Of a DNA stretch of 64,000 nucleotides, positions 11,990 to 23,248 are shown piece after piece. Positions within the stretch are counted from its first letter, which is position 1; each line of letters opens with the position of its first letter. The notes beneath the pieces were generated by a model. It was not told the DNA's origin, made no database searches, and saw nothing but the letters and a program-made list of their open reading frames with translations. A program made the position numbers and the translations under genes. The stretch lies in assembly GCA_006384855.1 (NCBI GenBank), contig VCJN01002043.1, positions 51,657-115,656 on the forward strand, read 5' to 3'. This stretch comes from Tetraselmis striata (lineage: Eukaryota > Chlorophyta > Chlorodendrophyceae > Chlorodendrales > Chlorodendraceae).

Positions 11990-13353
11990 CTAATAGACAT
12001 ATGGGGTGGCCATCCTGTTGTTCATGTCCAGCTGGTAAGCCTCCGATGCGAAGTACTTCTTGAGCTGAGGCATGTCGAAGAACTTGTTGTACATGGTCTT
12101 CAGCTTGGGGAACGCCTCGATAGGGGACGCCGCGTTTACCTGCGCCGCCATCTTCTCGTGCTGGTCGATCATTTCTGCGAAAGCGTTGTCACAATCTTAG
12201 CAGGGTGAGCATTGGGCTACTCACTGATGCACGCTTTCGATGCCTCACGATCGTATGACATAATGGGGCGAGACTTGCTGCAGGATTACCGAAAATATGG
12301 AAGTCACTCGGGCCAGGTGTCTCGCCGCCCATGAACGGCGTTCCCGACATCTCGAGAGCTGCCTCTAACTTGGCATAGGAGTTGGGCAGGTTGGTCTCCA
12401 GGACCTTCCCGCGCTGCACCTCATGCTCCTCCTGGCTGCGGCATACGTTTCTGAAGGGGTAGACCAGGTCCATGAGGGCGTTGCGAATGTCGGCACACTC
12501 CATGAGCGCCTGGCGCATTTCAATCCATGGGCAGTGCAGTGTGAGAAAATGCCAAATAAATATAGACAACTCTCGGCCTTAATCACCTCCACACTTTTAT
12601 TCCATGTGAGGCACCACACACGCATCGCACATTATTGAATGAAAACCCGGCCCGGCATGCGTCGCCGACAGCCGGCCCCAGCAGGAGCTGCATCCGTTGC
12701 CAACCTGATTGTCCAGCAGCCTCGCTGCCTCCTCCTTGGGTGTGAGGCCCAGTCTATCGCCGAGGTACATGTAGATCGAGTTGCTATGTGATATCACGAC
12801 GTCGCCGTCGCAGAGATAAGGCAGGTTGATCAGGGGATTCTTCTTGGCCAGCTTTGGCTTGTCCTCCTTGAACCACTTGGCGCCGTCGTCATACTGTACG
12901 TCCTCGTACTCGACACCGGCATACTCCAGCATCATCCGGGCGGCGGCGCCTGGCACACAGGGCGGGCAGTCTCTATCATTCCTGCAGCTTCAAGCATAGA
13001 TCTGGCCCCACTACTTGCGCACCAGCCATTCAAGAGTCAACCGTTTTCCCGGGGTAGCCGGGCTCTCAGTGGCTAGCGTCCACTTTTCAGGCCCCTGTGT
13101 TGTCGCGAAGATCTGGCTCTGCCACTGGCGCGCCGGCCACTCAAAAAATTCAACAGTTTTGCCCGGATAGCTCGGTACTCAGTGACTAGCGCCCATTTTT
13201 CAGACCCCTGTATTGTTGCGAAAACAGAAGAGGACATCGAGGTGCCGTGCCTACGATTGGGGCAGGCACAGCAAACTGCGCCGACTAGGGCTGGCAGGGG
13301 GGGTGGGGGCGCTTACCGAGGCCGCGAATCTTCCAGTAGCCGAATGTGATCAT
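11990..13353 (-). CDS. Glutathione S-transferase, Mu-class type
   Basis: GSTs conjugate glutathione to electrophiles in the cytosol. Four exons join in phase to 228 residues: 13353-13317, 12949-12705, 12509-12290 and 12174-11990; Mu-class enzymes usually have about 218. The N-terminus MITFGYWKIRGLG matches the Mu signature (GYWxIRGL), with Tyr6 in the position of the catalytic tyrosine. Next come AAARMMLEYAG, then NLPYL and the glutathione-binding segment VISHSNSIYMYLG. The all-helical C-terminal domain includes ALMECADIRNALMDL and PSDFHIFG. The protein ends NNRMATPYVY with no targeting signal. Exon 1 is only 37 bp; its intron holds a 111-bp tandem duplication. Class assignment rests on motif recognition; a related Sigma- or Alpha-like class is possible. 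Confidence 0.9.
12998..13224. repeat. Tandem duplication of about 111 bp inside GST intron 1
   Basis: Two units start AGATCTGG at 12998 and 13109. Both continue with similar text (CCATTCAAGAGTCAACCGTTT against CCACTCAAAAAATTCAACAG) and end near TGTTGTCGCGAA / TATTGTTGCGAA. The duplication is wholly intronic and does not touch the splice sites. Confidence 0.75.
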
Positions 13354-14362
13354 TTTAACGGCCTCTGAGTCGGAGGCACTCGCGAACACAGCGGGGAGTT
13401 GGCGCTGGTCCTTTGATAGACGAGTGCTGTATGGGGTGGATGGCGGCTTTCGTGCAGGAAGAACAGGGCGCTGGGTGGTCCACTGAGCAGATGCCGGCGT
13501 GGAGTACAGACGAGTGGCTGTTGCTGGCCAATTCGGCGGAGAAGGGCGAGATTCCGATTGTCTTACGGCCGCCGCCCGCTTCAGTTGATGCCGGCGCGCG
13601 ACCCCTGCACGCTCCGAAATACTCGCAATACCGCCATTGTACTGGTACTGGTACTGATGAGTTGTTGTCGCCCGACGAATACCACTACACAGCTTATGTT
13701 GCTGCTGAGCGGGACATGCAAGTACGCACTGCATCTTGCCACCCTCTCCAGCCTGTTACCTCAGCAGCTGATATGCGGTGAGAGCGATGGGAAGCCAGCC
13801 TTGTTTGTCGGGGTGGCCGTCTCTGCCGCAAACCCTCCCTCCAGCGGCTTGATCTTGTATATTGATGCCGGGCACCACTCATCGACTCTCCATTCGGCGT
13901 GCGCTCATTTATGTGCGCGCAGGCGGACGCTTTAAAAAATAAGGGTCGCTTACCTGTACGTGGACATTACCCGTACTACAGTACTGTGGTACCTGGTAGT
14001 ATTGGTGTGAATTACAAAAAGGGCAGCAAATGCACCTACTACTGGTGTGAATTACAAAAAGGGCAGTTCCCCAGAATTAGAAAATCAACACAGCAAGCCG
14101 CCTAAAAGCGGCCCGCATCCCGCATAAGGCGGGATGGATGAGTGATGCGCACGCGGTTCAGAGTCCGGGCCACGCGAGCACGTGTGTGTGTGGGTGATTA
14201 TTGGTAGTATTTAAAACAAGAACTACCTGTGCTTAGTATATTAGGATTACAAATGAATCCTTGGACCGACGAAACATAGCGCGGGTTTCAAGAAAACCCT
14301 AAAAACCCCTAAAACCCGCTATTAAAAACAGTATATGGTGTTTAAACCGCCATACATTCCAA
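13354..14362. other. Upstream region of the GST gene plus repeat debris
   Basis: The left part is the probable promoter and 5' region of the minus-strand GST. At 14083-14122 there is a 40-bp sequence (ATCAACACAGCAAGCCG, then GCGGCCCGCATCCCGC) matching the ends of the composite element near 26262. Just left of it GTGTGAATTACAAAAAGGGCAG occurs twice (about 14005 and 14045). At 14289-14330 AACCCTAAAAACCCC and AAAACCCGC form a telomere-like foldback. Confidence 0.5.
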
Positions 14363-15541
14363 TTGAGGGTCGCCTTATTGTTGAAGTCCGTGAGCGTTCC
14401 CCAGAATACTACTACGGTTCCGTGTTTCGCGTTGCCGTTTGCCGCCCATTTGGCCTTCCGGCGGTCCATGTCCTCTCCCTCGGCGAGCCATGCCCTTGTG
14501 CTCCTCCTCGGTACAAGGCATGCTGGCCCGATTTGAGGTTGCTGGCGTGGAGTTCACTCCTTTGGCTTGGGCGATCGCGTACGGTAATCACGTGGCACAT
14601 TGCTCTGGGGGCAACTAGTCGAGTGGAGCTCCAATCACGCCGCACACGAGTGGGCGGAACACGGCCTTTCCGACGTTTGCCACGACGTTAAGTCCGCCCT
14701 AGCTGTGGGTGTCCATATCCTCACGGACCCGTCGGTGCTTGTCTCTTTTCCGAAGGGCAGCGACGGCCGGCCGGCCGATGTTGCGCTTCCTGGGCATGAT
14801 GGTATCCGCGGGAACACGGTAAGTTGATCGATACCACAATTGCAACTATCCTCGGCGTGTCAAGCTCGGATTGAACGGATTGTATGGCGGGCTGCAGAGC
14901 GGCGCAAAATCCAGAAGTATGACGAAGGTGTCCGAAACGCCGCCGGCATACTTCGTTTTGTTCCCGTCTCTGAGTTCGGCTCCCTGGCCCCGCACTACAC
15001 TGCGGCTTTCTTGGTGGAGCTCGCGAAAGCTAGACACACTCACAATGGCAAGAATATCGGCTAGCTCCATCTTGTCTGCGTGGCGCCGCCGTTTCTCCTT
15101 GCTCACCAACATGGCTCATGCAGACAACGTTATGGGCGGGTTCGCGGCGGCGCGTCGTACGGCACGTTATGGCGCTTCCGCGTTTGCGTCGCGTCGCTCG
15201 TCAGCCTATTTTGCTATGACCGGGTCATCGGTTGCAAGCGCACTCGTCGCGGCGGCTGATGGCCCATCCCTGGGCGTTGGTCCCATTGGTTTCCTGTTTC
15301 CCTTTCGGTTGTTTTCTGGTCGTTCCTCGGCCTTCAATTTTTCCTTGGACCCTTTGGTTTCTTGGCGACTTGGCGGCTTCCTGGTTCCCGTGGCTCTTGC
15401 TTGACTCTTGGCTCCCTGGCCTCCTGCTTCAGTGCTTCACCCTTGGTTTCAGGCTTATATCGCTCTTTTGCCGGCAACCTTTCACAATTGCTTTTAGTAC
15501 AGGTACTGCTTTTCGTGCGCATATGCTAAAGCACTGATGTA
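14363..15541 (+). pseudogene. Decayed 5'-truncated LINE copy 1 (endonuclease part and 3' tail)
   Basis: This is a plus-strand relative of the LINE at 59394-62403. Similarity starts at GAGGGTCGCCTT (14363), encoding the RSPEYY-like segment. It continues through the VCRPFGLPA region, the LGEPCPC metal-binding region and the endonuclease segment with HEW, DVKSA and LTDPSVLV. It passes KIQKYDEGVRNAAG and runs into the non-coding tail ending at CTGATGTAA (15541). The reading frame is broken several times: one frame carries the start, another ILTDPSVLVSFPKGSDGRP and a third KYDEGVRNAAG. No clean target-site duplication was found. It is a dead copy, older than the right-hand one. Confidence 0.85.
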
Positions 15542-15715
15542 AGGAGTGCGCATACCAGCCACCATATATGAGCATAGCGTGATGCCACAGGATCGGCAGG
15601 CCGCGCTGCTTCCCGCAAGCAGCGCGAGCGCTCCAATATATATGCATATATATATGCATATGCATATGCATATGTATATATATGTATGTATATCTATACA
15701 GACATATACATATGT

Positions 15716-15756
<41 letters not shown>

Positions 15757-17394
15757 GTTTGCTCTGTACTGGTCAGTACCAGATATATACTATATAATGC
15801 CATACAATGACAAGGCTGACGTTGCGCCTTCTGTTCGACTCTCCACGGTGACGTTCTCTGCAGTGAGCGTGCTGCTATAGGTCGGCATGGTCTGACGACC
15901 AGTTCCTATGCCAACCACAGTATATATGGCAGCGGGTGGTGGCCACCATGTAACCAATACATTTTTAAATTGTCAAAACACTGAAGTCTCTCGTCCTTGC
16001 ACCACCACGGCACACCACCTTTGTTTGTTTTCGTAGTCTTTGCTGACAAGATTGTCGTAGCTGCAGGTACGACATGACGAATAGGTGGAGGCGAACCTGA
16101 TGCAAAAGGAGCAGGAGCTGCTTGACAGGGGGCAGAGTGACAGTGAGCGAGCAGCAGTGACAGCGAGCGGCGGGCAACAAGTAGACGGTGGGCCGTGAGG
16201 GTCAGGGGCGTAGCCACAACGACATGTAATTATGGCTTACATGTTTGGCACTCTATAGTCTGTTCTCATTGCATTGCACTGCTATAGCCCTTGCAGCAAT
16301 GCGCCAGAGGCATTAACAGCCGGAAACCTGCTTAAATGTCCCATGGCAGTACTTTACAGCACAGTACTGGACTTCCCTGACAAAGCGAGCTAGCCGCAAA
16401 ATCAGAGGGGGGTGCAGCTAAACCAGGAAATTAAACCGGAAGAGCCTTATTTATTCGATTTCTTGCTGAGATTCTGTGAATGAAGGTGTAAAGTTTGCGG
16501 CCGCATATGATAATGAAATCGTTTCAGAAGTACCGTTGACAAAGTACCATGTCACGATGAACGGCGGGACGAGGTCATCCTTACGTGAGTGCGCCATCGG
16601 TATTATACTGCTACTAGCAGCTAGTGCTGCTGCAGCCTGAAAGCAGATAGTCGCTATGGCCAGTATGCGCAGGAGTAGAAGCTCCTTAATCCTCCTGATA
16701 TGAGTATGCTGCTGCTGGTTACGAGTACCAGCACGGCGGGCGGTGCGAGGACTTGTATACGTCGTCGCTGGGGATGCGTGTGTGCGTGATAGCCCTAGAG
16801 TGTAGCTACTATACCAAAGCACGCTGCAAAGCAGTTGACTTATCGTGTGGGCATCACTATTGGTCATCTCTTGACCCATCGATTGGATGAACCAGGGGGG
16901 CCAAAGTTGCGATGCCTTCATCTGATGCGATTTACTTTTCGCAGTCTTCATCTATCAGCTCAAGAGGGGGGCGGCCTTCAGGGGCCGACCATAGGACAAC
17001 AACGGCGTGATGCCGCCCATTGGGAGCGGCAACAGTGTCTCTGAACAATGGGTCTAAAATTTTGCCTGGGAACGCAGTCGCTAGACAATACCAGCACACA
17101 TATTGCGCAACCGGTGATGATTCATTTATTAATCGCAGTATCAATTCGATTGGGTGATCATCAATTCATCATCCAGCGAAGCGTCGATTTTTCGGCGGTG
17201 AACTTTATTGCCGTACGGGTACCCGTATAGTGCAGTGGATCGGGCCTATAGCCCTATAGAGCATGACTAAAGCGCTTATCTACTGGCATGTACTACTAAG
17301 TATTATAATCCACCCACCCACCCGCCCGCCCACCCACGGTCCTTAATTACACAGCCGTCTACTGATTACGATCTCACGGTAGGGAGGTACTGGT
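15542..17394. other. AT microsatellite and gene-poor DNA
   Basis: At 15637-15755 there is an ATGCAT/TATG microsatellite followed by a long (TA)n tract. The rest has only short ORFs. The longest, on the minus strand at 16451-16951, is Ser/Thr-rich with one hydrophobic run (ILAIATICFQAAAALAA) but has no recognised family or exon partner. Confidence 0.45.
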
Positions 17395-17615
17395 ACTGGT
17401 ACTCGCTGCTGGTAATGGAAAAAAAAAACTCTGGTAGTTCAAAGCGCTGGCAATGCGAACGCTCGCTGCTGGTACTAGTACTCGCTACTCGCTGCTGGTA
17501 CTGCTGGTACTCGCTACTCGCTGCTGGTATTAATGGGAAAAAAACTCTGGTACTTCAAAGCGCTGGTAATGCAAACGCTCGCTGCTGGTACTTCAAAGCG
17601 CTGGCAATGCAATTC
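17395..17615. repeat. CTGGTACTCGCTGCTGGTA minisatellite
   Basis: Short units built from CTGGTACT and CGCTGCTGGTA alternate with a longer unit containing AAAAAAACTCTGGTA, TTCAAAGCGCTGG and AATGC. That longer unit recurs at about 17410, 17535 and (partly) 17590. This is a complex tandem repeat without coding sense. Confidence 0.75.
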
Positions 17616-17789
17616 ATGGAACTGTAGGCCAGTGATATAGAACCCGTTCTTTTGAAATTTTCTGAAAAATCGACGCATCGCTGATTCAACTGTTAAGTTA
17701 CTTCATATATGCACGTACTGATTATAAGAACCCATCGCCGGTGCGCGGCTCAAATACGCTACATTATCGTGAATGAGCAGCTGCCGTCT

Positions 17790-17954
17790 TTACTTTATTG
17801 ATGACCATTGCGCCGCCCACCTCTGTTGATATGAAGTGCTTCCTCTGCGAGGCATTTGCAGTGCCTGCTGGTAGATTTCGACATTCTGTGGTGTGTCATC
17901 TGTTGATAGAGAAAATGATAAATCTACCAGCAGAACGATAACGCTCTTAGCCAT
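17790..17954 (-). CDS. Candidate small secreted peptide A (hypothetical)
   Basis: A 54-residue ORF starts MAKSVIVLLVDLSFSLS, a short hydrophobic segment resembling a signal peptide. It continues with a polar tail rich in Gln, Arg and Ser (EIYQQALQMPRRGSTSYQQ) and contains no Cys. An in-frame Met ten codons upstream (17984) is an alternative start. A neighbouring ORF at 18083-18253 on the same strand has the same layout. I recognise no family and the length is close to what chance allows, so this is tentative. Confidence 0.25.
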   Translation of the reverse strand: MAKSVIVLLVDLSFSLSTDDTPQNVEIYQQALQMPRRGSTSYQQRWAAQWSSIK

Positions 17955-18082
17955 ATCAGATCCTGATAAGTTTAGTTTATTCAACTGTTATAGCTTACAT
18001 CATGCTCATCGCCTTAAGGTGGTGTAAAGAGTTTATGTACTTGGGCACTATTGTGTCATCCCGCACAAACAAACCTTCGCAG

Positions 18083-18253
18083 TCAGCTACTCTTGTCCCC
18101 CTGTGTTGACAATGCAGACCGCCGGAGCATCTTCAGGAAGACTGAGCAGGTAGATATCAGCTGCTGGGCGTGCTGTGCTGTGCTGTCCACTGTCAGCGGG
18201 GTCATATCCAGGACAATTAGGAGGAACAACACGACAAAAAACAGCGGTAACAT
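18083..18253 (-). CDS. Candidate small secreted peptide B (hypothetical)
   Basis: A 56-residue ORF starts MLPLFFVVLFLLIVLDMTPL, a strong N-terminal hydrophobic stretch resembling a signal peptide or membrane anchor. A polar tail with STAQHAQQLI, one Cys and KMLRRSALSTQGDKSS follows. Together with peptide A it shares a hydrophobic start, a QQ pair and an M-x(0-1)-RR-x-S/A motif, which may mean a small paralogous pair. No family is recognised and chance cannot be excluded. Confidence 0.3.
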   Translation of the reverse strand: MLPLFFVVLFLLIVLDMTPLTVDSTAQHAQQLISTCSVFLKMLRRSALSTQGDKSS

Positions 18254-18599
18254 TTTGTCACAACATCCTTAAATACGCCATGAGGGCACATGCATGCACA
18301 CGTGAGGGAGCGCGGCTTATCCCCTGATCATGCACATTGGGCGGAATGATGGATGGTTGCCAGTGTTTCCGGTGGGATAAATTAAGAGATGCCACGCGCC
18401 GGACTTACCTAATGCGCCGTGACCATGTTTATTGAGGTAGAGGGCGCGCCACAAAGCGTGATGGGCACAGCCTGCAAGGCACCGCATACGCAAAAAGACC
18501 TGCTTCAGGGTCAACTCGCAAAGCAGCCGGAGATAGTCATTGCAGCAGGCGCCTGGTCCCTGATTTGGCGCAGCAGAACCATCTCCCGTTCTTTACAAG

Positions 18600-21390
18600 T
18601 TAGCGCACCTTCATTTTAGGGGGCCGCTCGGCAACACCAGAGTCGCTTTGTATTGTATCGCTGCTTGGCTCAAGCGGCTCGAAAACCTGGAGTGAGAGAG
18701 AGATCAGTACAGCTCATAGAATCCAGTGACAGTTCATCAGGCAGGGATCCCAGGTCCTATGCTCATATCCATGATTCACAGGGAAGCCGGCAAAGCACGC
18801 CAGAAGGAAAGTATGGTAGCAGTCAGCAGCATGGCTGTGAGATCATGGCACCAGCAAGTCACTGCATGTCGTCCGTGAAAGCTCACCAAAGGCAGGTAGT
18901 CCAGCTTATCGCAAGGAAACTTCGAGTTTTTGAAGTGCTCGACCAGAGCGCACCTGCCTTGTACTTTGGCGTACGTGATGACGCAAACCTGTTGGGCGGA
19001 AACAGCGCCGCGTAGTTAACCAACGTGGGCATGTTCATTGGGGAGAGTAGCCCTAGTGGAACAGTGGAATGCATGGGTCGCCGCACCTTCTTGGAGTTGA
19101 AGTCCTGCCATCGCTTGTTGTGGAACTGTTCGTAGAAGATAGCAGCATCAACACCCGCCTGGGCGGAGGAGCAGAGTATGAGCTGACAACCCAGCCGGCG
19201 CGAGATCACACCGCATTCAGCGGGTTGGCCTGCGGGAGGGACGGGAGTGTCGCGACCCACCCTGAAATTGATGAACGCGTAGCCAAGGTTGCACCTGTTC
19301 TTATAGTCGATCGGTAAGTAGAAGAAGTCGTACCGGGCGCTGCAGCACGGATGTCAAGCGATCGAGAAGGTCAGCAGATGTGCACAGTGCCGGGGAATAA
19401 CCTGCAGGCTGTCCACATCAGCACGGGCTGCGCAGTGGCTGGTATACCTGAGGCTCCTATCCAGCAGCGCCAGCAGCATTTTCTGGCTGTATTTGTTCGG
19501 AATGTTGCGTATCATCAGCGTTGTCCGTGGGGTTGCGCTGCCACGGGCCTCTGCCACATCAAAGGCAAACTACCCAGCACAGAGGCACGTTCAAGGTCAG
19601 TGCTTGTACCCGGTTTGCATCAGGCGCATCCCGCACAATCTTTGCCGGCGCACCTCCTCCAGCGAGTCCCGCCTGCTGTCCTTTGAGGCCTGTGTACTGG
19701 CCTTGGAATCTCTACCAGCCACGCGGCCGTCACATGACCGCCGCCCAGAAGAGCCATCAGACTGGTTGTGGCAGTTGGCTGATGAGCCCTGCCCAGCACC
19801 AGAGGCCTGGTTGCTATGTCTATGGTGAGCCACCGAATCGAAGCTCCGTCTTCCCTGCGGTGCATTGCTCCCTCTCGGCGCGGCGTGCCTTCCAGCCTGA
19901 AGCACCGCAGAAATCCAATAGACACATGGGTATTGTCAGCCAGCCATCAAGTGGAACAGCTGTGCAGGTACTGAGCCCCTGGCCGATCCAGAGAAAGGGA
20001 AACTACGACGTGCAACGCCGGGCAGAGGGGGATCTTTGGATGAATCTGGGGAATTTACGTGTTGAGCGGAGTGATGCTCGTCTTTGGATTTCTGCCCTGT
20101 GCCTGCCGGAAAATTGTCACAGAAGTGATTTCAGCGTCAATGCTTGACAATGGGAAGTCACGGTGTGTGGCTTCACATGAGCAGGTGAGGAGTAGATGAG
20201 GCCATGGGCGGAAGGAAGCGGGTGGGGAGAATACCTTGCTGCGCTCCACGCAGGGTGCTTTGCAATGTGCTTTTGATGGTTGATGGCCGCTGCTTGTGAC
20301 TTGCTGGTACCTGACATGTACGCGGGACACATATGGCACATGAATGCAATTAGCCAGGCAAATGTTGGGTGCATAGACCAACCAATCAGGATGGCGCAGT
20401 TCTTCATGTCCAGTATTGGTTGCTGTGAGTATTTGGCAAAGTCGGCTGCTAGGCAGGTGCGTCCTGCTCGGACATTTCAGGCACTCACCTCCTGCGCTGG
20501 GTACTCGCCGTACGAGACCAGCCGCAGCGCCCGGGCCATGCCTGGCGCTGGAGGAGGCATGTATGGATTGAAGCCATGAGAGGGTGCGGGTGGTGGGGGC
20601 GGAGGAGGTGATGCCGGTCCATAAGTGACCCAGCCGTATGCTGAGGGTGGCGACATTCCCATGAAGTGACCTGCATCGCATTGCACAGGGCAGCAGCAGC
20701 TCAGATACTCTCCACGCCTCGTACGTTCATACAATCATTGATGCCATAGTTCGCGGAGCCCCATTCTCAATTCCATTCACACATCAGGGAGGGAGGCGCG
20801 CCTGGGGGTGGTTTAGGAGGACTGTGAAGGTAGGCATACATCCCCGGCGGGGGGGTAATCGAGCGGTGTGCCGGCTCTGAAGGCGGCGGCATGGGCAGGA
20901 TATACGATTGAGGCGCCATCGCGGCTGGCCCTACTGTCGCCTCCATCATCAAGGTCGCCGGGGCAGGGTGCTGATACATCCAAGGCAGTGCCGGGTGGTG
21001 TTGCGGCAGAGCCTCTGGTGGTCGAGACGGCAGGCTCGACGGAGAAAGAAAGGCGGTAGCTGCCGAGGGAGGATGCGGGGGCGGTGGAGGGGACTGGGCG
21101 TGCGGCATTTCGTACCCCGTCGGCTGTGCCATGGCGGAGTGGTCGTTCGACGACGGGGCGCCACTTATTCGGGAAGAGGGAGTCGGAGGCTGTGTTGGTG
21201 TTGTCGGTGAAAAACACTGGGCGTTCGGATTGAGGGTCTTGGAAAACGAAGATGCCGAGGAGCTTGCATCGTCGCTTACGATACGCGTTTCCTCCACCAC
21301 AAACGATCCGCCATCATTCGCCGGTGAAAGTACTGGTTTGCTGATGTTCAGCTCCCTGAGAGCAGCCTCCAACGGCTGTACCGCCGCCAT
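18600..21390 (-). CDS. Mei2-type RNA-binding protein
   Basis: Mei2-like proteins bind RNA through an unusual C-terminal RRM and act in meiosis and development in yeasts and plants. Eight exons join in phase to 498 residues: 21390-20781, 20670-20489, 19896-19654, 19569-19448, 19339-19261, 19158-19087, 18988-18887 and 18686-18600. Residues 1 to about 260 are Pro/Ser-rich and low in complexity. The Mei2 RRM covers about 361-468. Landmarks are [57 protein letters not shown] and [18 protein letters not shown]. The two N-terminal RRMs of many plant Mei2-like proteins were not found. Either they are absent, as in the single-RRM members, or an exon between 20489 and 19896 was missed. An upstream in-frame ATG at 21435 would add 15 residues. 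Confidence 0.88.
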
Positions 21391-22605
21391 GGCGGTCGCC
21401 CCACGTGGACACCTGTGGCGCCAGGATTCCAGCACGCGGCTGGTCCAACTGGGGACGCGCGCGCCCGATCCTCACTCGACAAAGGATTATGGTAGCCCAA
21501 GGCGGGACTGGCAGTGCCTGCTGCGTCCGTAGCGCAGGGGTGAGCGCTGCTGATGCTGCAACCCTCGTATGACGAGTCGCAGTGACGTCAGCTTCCCGCA
21601 CCTGCAAATGCACCCACCTTGTTATGTCGTCAGCGTCTCGCGATGACCTGTTTGCCAGGGCTCAACAAAACATCCTATGCAAACATGAGCACCGCGGTGC
21701 TATTGAGCGGAAATGCTCTCACACAATTCAGCAGAGGCTGCGCTCAATGGCGAGCCTCGAGACACGCACTGGTGGAATTACGCGTGAAACACTTCATATC
21801 CGGCAGAAATCACGCGAGCACCATCAGTAATGACACGAGTACAGTAGGTGGCCGTACCAAGACGGGCAGGCTGATCACGCCAGTTTCCAGAGCGGCTGTA
21901 CTCCCCGTGGCAACCTAGAAATGCTTGCAGCGTGAACGATGCCGAAGTTCCTATTTTGGGCCTGAGTGCTGAGCATCGTCGTTGGCACGAGCGTCGGCGT
22001 CGGCTCGCGACAAGTACCAGGAGATGCGTCTCCCGTGACGACTCGGCGGCCGACGATCAGAGCAGCTGAGGCGCAAGGATTAGGTCGCTATGGATTGCCG
22101 CGGCGGTAGCGGGGTGTCTGATGATGCATTCATTACTCGACATTATTTATTCGCATCAAATGCAATCGCGCATGGAACGCGTGCATAATCCTGGAAGATA
22201 CTCGTACGGTATACGCAAGCACGGAGATCATTAAGGATGATATATATCTGGATGTATCCTCGTCGGTCCCTTTTTCATGAGTCATATGACTCTTATACAT
22301 GACGTCATCGTCCTGAATTAGCACCGCCTACCGACGACATATATTTTTGGATTTAACATGTGTAATACTGGTAGTTTACACATAGGCGGACATTGGCGAT
22401 TCATAATCTTTCGTAAAATAGTCCTGTAGTCGCTAAAATAAATTTATTATCGTGATAACGGTACCAGGTACCTGTATCAGTACCCGAGCTGTATTGTTTT
22501 TTCCGCCCCCGGGACAGGACTGGCACCAGTGAAACCCTTGCAGCGCGTCCCTACGAGCTGTTACAGGTAGTCACTACGGGTACTGCGCTTGCTGATCATC
22601 TAGTC
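21391..22605. other. Upstream region of the Mei2-like gene, no recognised gene
   Basis: This is the probable promoter and 5' region of the minus-strand Mei2-like gene followed by gene-poor, partly AT-rich DNA. No protein family is recognisable. Short ORFs on both strands lack conserved motifs. Confidence 0.4.
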
Positions 22606-22696
22606 GCCTTTTTTTTGGTGATTTCCTGATATCGCCCTCTGCTACTTACATGAGCTAGCAGCAGAAGGCGAAATCGGAAATCACCAAAATAAAAGG
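22606..22696. repeat. Foldback (inverted-repeat) element
   Basis: Two arms of about 36 bp face each other: 22606-22642 (GCCTTTTTTTTGGTGATTTC, then CCCTCTGC) and 22661-22696 (GCAGAAGGCG, then GAAATCACCAAAATAAAAGGC). They are separated by about 18 bases. The RNA or single strand would form a long hairpin. Part of the arm (GGATATCGCCCTCTGCTGC) recurs at about 22931, so the sequence is repetitive in the area. It is probably a MITE or its remnant. Confidence 0.7.
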
Positions 22697-23025
22697 CAAT
22701 CAGAAAGGTCCTCTACAGCGACTGCGGGGTGGAAGCAGTAACATGAGAAGACGCAGAGTGGGCACGAGCACACGCATCAGACTTGGCCATCTGCACACCG
22801 GCAGAGAGAATGCCGCCCAGGGTACCATGCACGCAAGCCGAGACCCGCTGCAACAGCCCCCGCCGTGTGCGCGACAGGTGACGGCGGAACTCAGCAGGTT
22901 GGCTGGCGACAAAGTTTCGAAGTGCCTGAACGGATATCGCCCTCTGCTGCTACCTCAGTATCCAGTCGTCAACTCGCTACGATGATGGCGATACATGTAT
23001 TAGGGGTACCAATACAGCTGCACAG

Positions 23026-23248
23026 CGTCCTCGCCGCGCCTGATAGCCTACTCCGGGGCGGGGCTTCCTTTAGTTCCTGGCAGCTAAGTGACTTCGTGGT
23101 TCCCTTGGCTCCTTCTTGGTTCTTGGCTCCCTGTCCTCCTGCTCGACCTTGGTTTCAGGCTTATGTCTCTCTTTTGATGGCAACCTTTCATAGTTGCTGT
23201 TAGTTCTGTTGTAGTGCGCTTTTGTGAAAGCCCTGATGTAATTCGGAG
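23026..23248 (+). mobile_element. LINE copy 2: 223-bp 3' end with 13-bp target-site duplication
   Basis: This non-coding segment matches the 3' tail of the LINE at 59394-62403 in reverse orientation: CCGCGCCTGATAGCCTAC, TTCCTGGCAGCTAAGTGACT, TGGTTTCAGGCTTATGTCTC and AAGCCCTGATGTAA. It is flanked by TACAGCTGCACAG (23013-23025) and TACAGTTGCACAG (23249-23261), a 13-bp target-site duplication with one mismatch. This is a typical extremely 5'-truncated LINE insertion. Confidence 0.88.
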
